From assembly GCF_017916255.1 (NCBI RefSeq), contig NZ_CP072827.1, positions 2,294,001 to 2,358,000 of the forward strand: a stretch of 64,000 nt of DNA, in the 5' to 3' direction. A program made the translations under genes and the position numbers. Numbering within the stretch: the first letter of the stretch is position 1; every line of letters starts with the position of its first letter. Below the pieces are notes generated by a model. It was not told where the DNA came from and did not search any database. It saw nothing but the letters and a program-made list of their open reading frames with translations. This document shows positions 63,990-64,000 of the stretch, one piece after another. This DNA comes from Streptomyces mobaraensis NBRC 13819 = DSM 40847. GTDB taxonomy: Bacteria > Actinomycetota > Actinomycetes > Streptomycetales > Streptomycetaceae.

Positions 63990-64000
63990 GGATTGCCTCC

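Overview
The window looks like Streptomyces chromosome: very high G+C, many GTG starts, four-base GTGA/ATGA gene overlaps, and several families typical of that genus (SCO2322 family, DUF6230/DUF6114 pair, snapalysin with a LysR regulator, DUF3052, expanded TerD family). All functional calls are from reading the sequence and remembered family motifs; no searches were run.

Layout. 1-3 kb: the end of an envelope or lipid modification group on the minus strand (prenyltransferase-like, methyltransferase, GT4 glycosyltransferase), divergent from a KstR-like TetR regulator with two matching operators between them. 4.1-11.1 kb: a tightly overlapping five-gene ECF-type vitamin importer operon (alpha/alpha-barrel surface protein, SCO2322 family protein, T component, double ATPase, S component) whose last three genes carry long low-complexity tails built from DNA repeats. 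11.3-13.2 kb: a GNAT, a small secreted transglycosylase-like protein, an MFS remnant and an ankyrin protein. 13.3-17.5 kb: a 1305-residue secreted alanine-rich polymorphic toxin with a nuclease-like C-terminus and an overlapping probable immunity gene. 17.9-20.8 kb: a response regulator lacking its phospho-Asp and a DUF6230-DUF6114-secreted protein operon. 20.9-33.9 kb: mixed accessory genes (frameshifted SnoaL-like protein, GT87/PAP2 fusion, MFS-winged-helix fusion, secreted hydrolase, GNATs, HAD phosphatase, AhpD-like protein, GntR regulator). 33.9-36.3 kb: a GDT1-type cation exporter under a yybP-ykoY Mn riboswitch, then DoxX and DedA. 36.4-43.1 kb: snapalysin plus a TTA-containing LysR regulator, a serine hydrolase, a phosphoglycerate-mutase-like phosphatase and a possible aerolysin-type pore former. 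43.4-47.5 kb: three paralogous ~60-75-residue proteins among hypothetical genes, a secreted trypsin-like protease, and tRNA-Val(TAC). 47.7-53.2 kb: DUF4097 lipoprotein, coiled-coil membrane protein, a repeat block, an IS110-family element, FmdB-type zinc ribbon, O-methyltransferase. 53.4-63.4 kb: a tellurium/Ter stress cluster (HAD, PRTase-StiP fusion, CitE-like lyase, three TerD proteins, a TerA-like protein, DUF475) followed by an AhpE peroxiredoxin and DUF3052.

A recurrent oddity is blocks of short degenerate tandem GC-rich repeats just after stop codons or extending into 3' coding ends (about 1.3, 9.3, 10.6, 20.8, 24.0, 30.7, 38.7, 43.3 and 50.2 kb). The best candidates for new biology are the toxin/immunity pair, the aerolysin-like protein, the small paralogous protein family, the IS110 leader, and the duplicated promoter/operator element at 27.0 and 29.9 kb.
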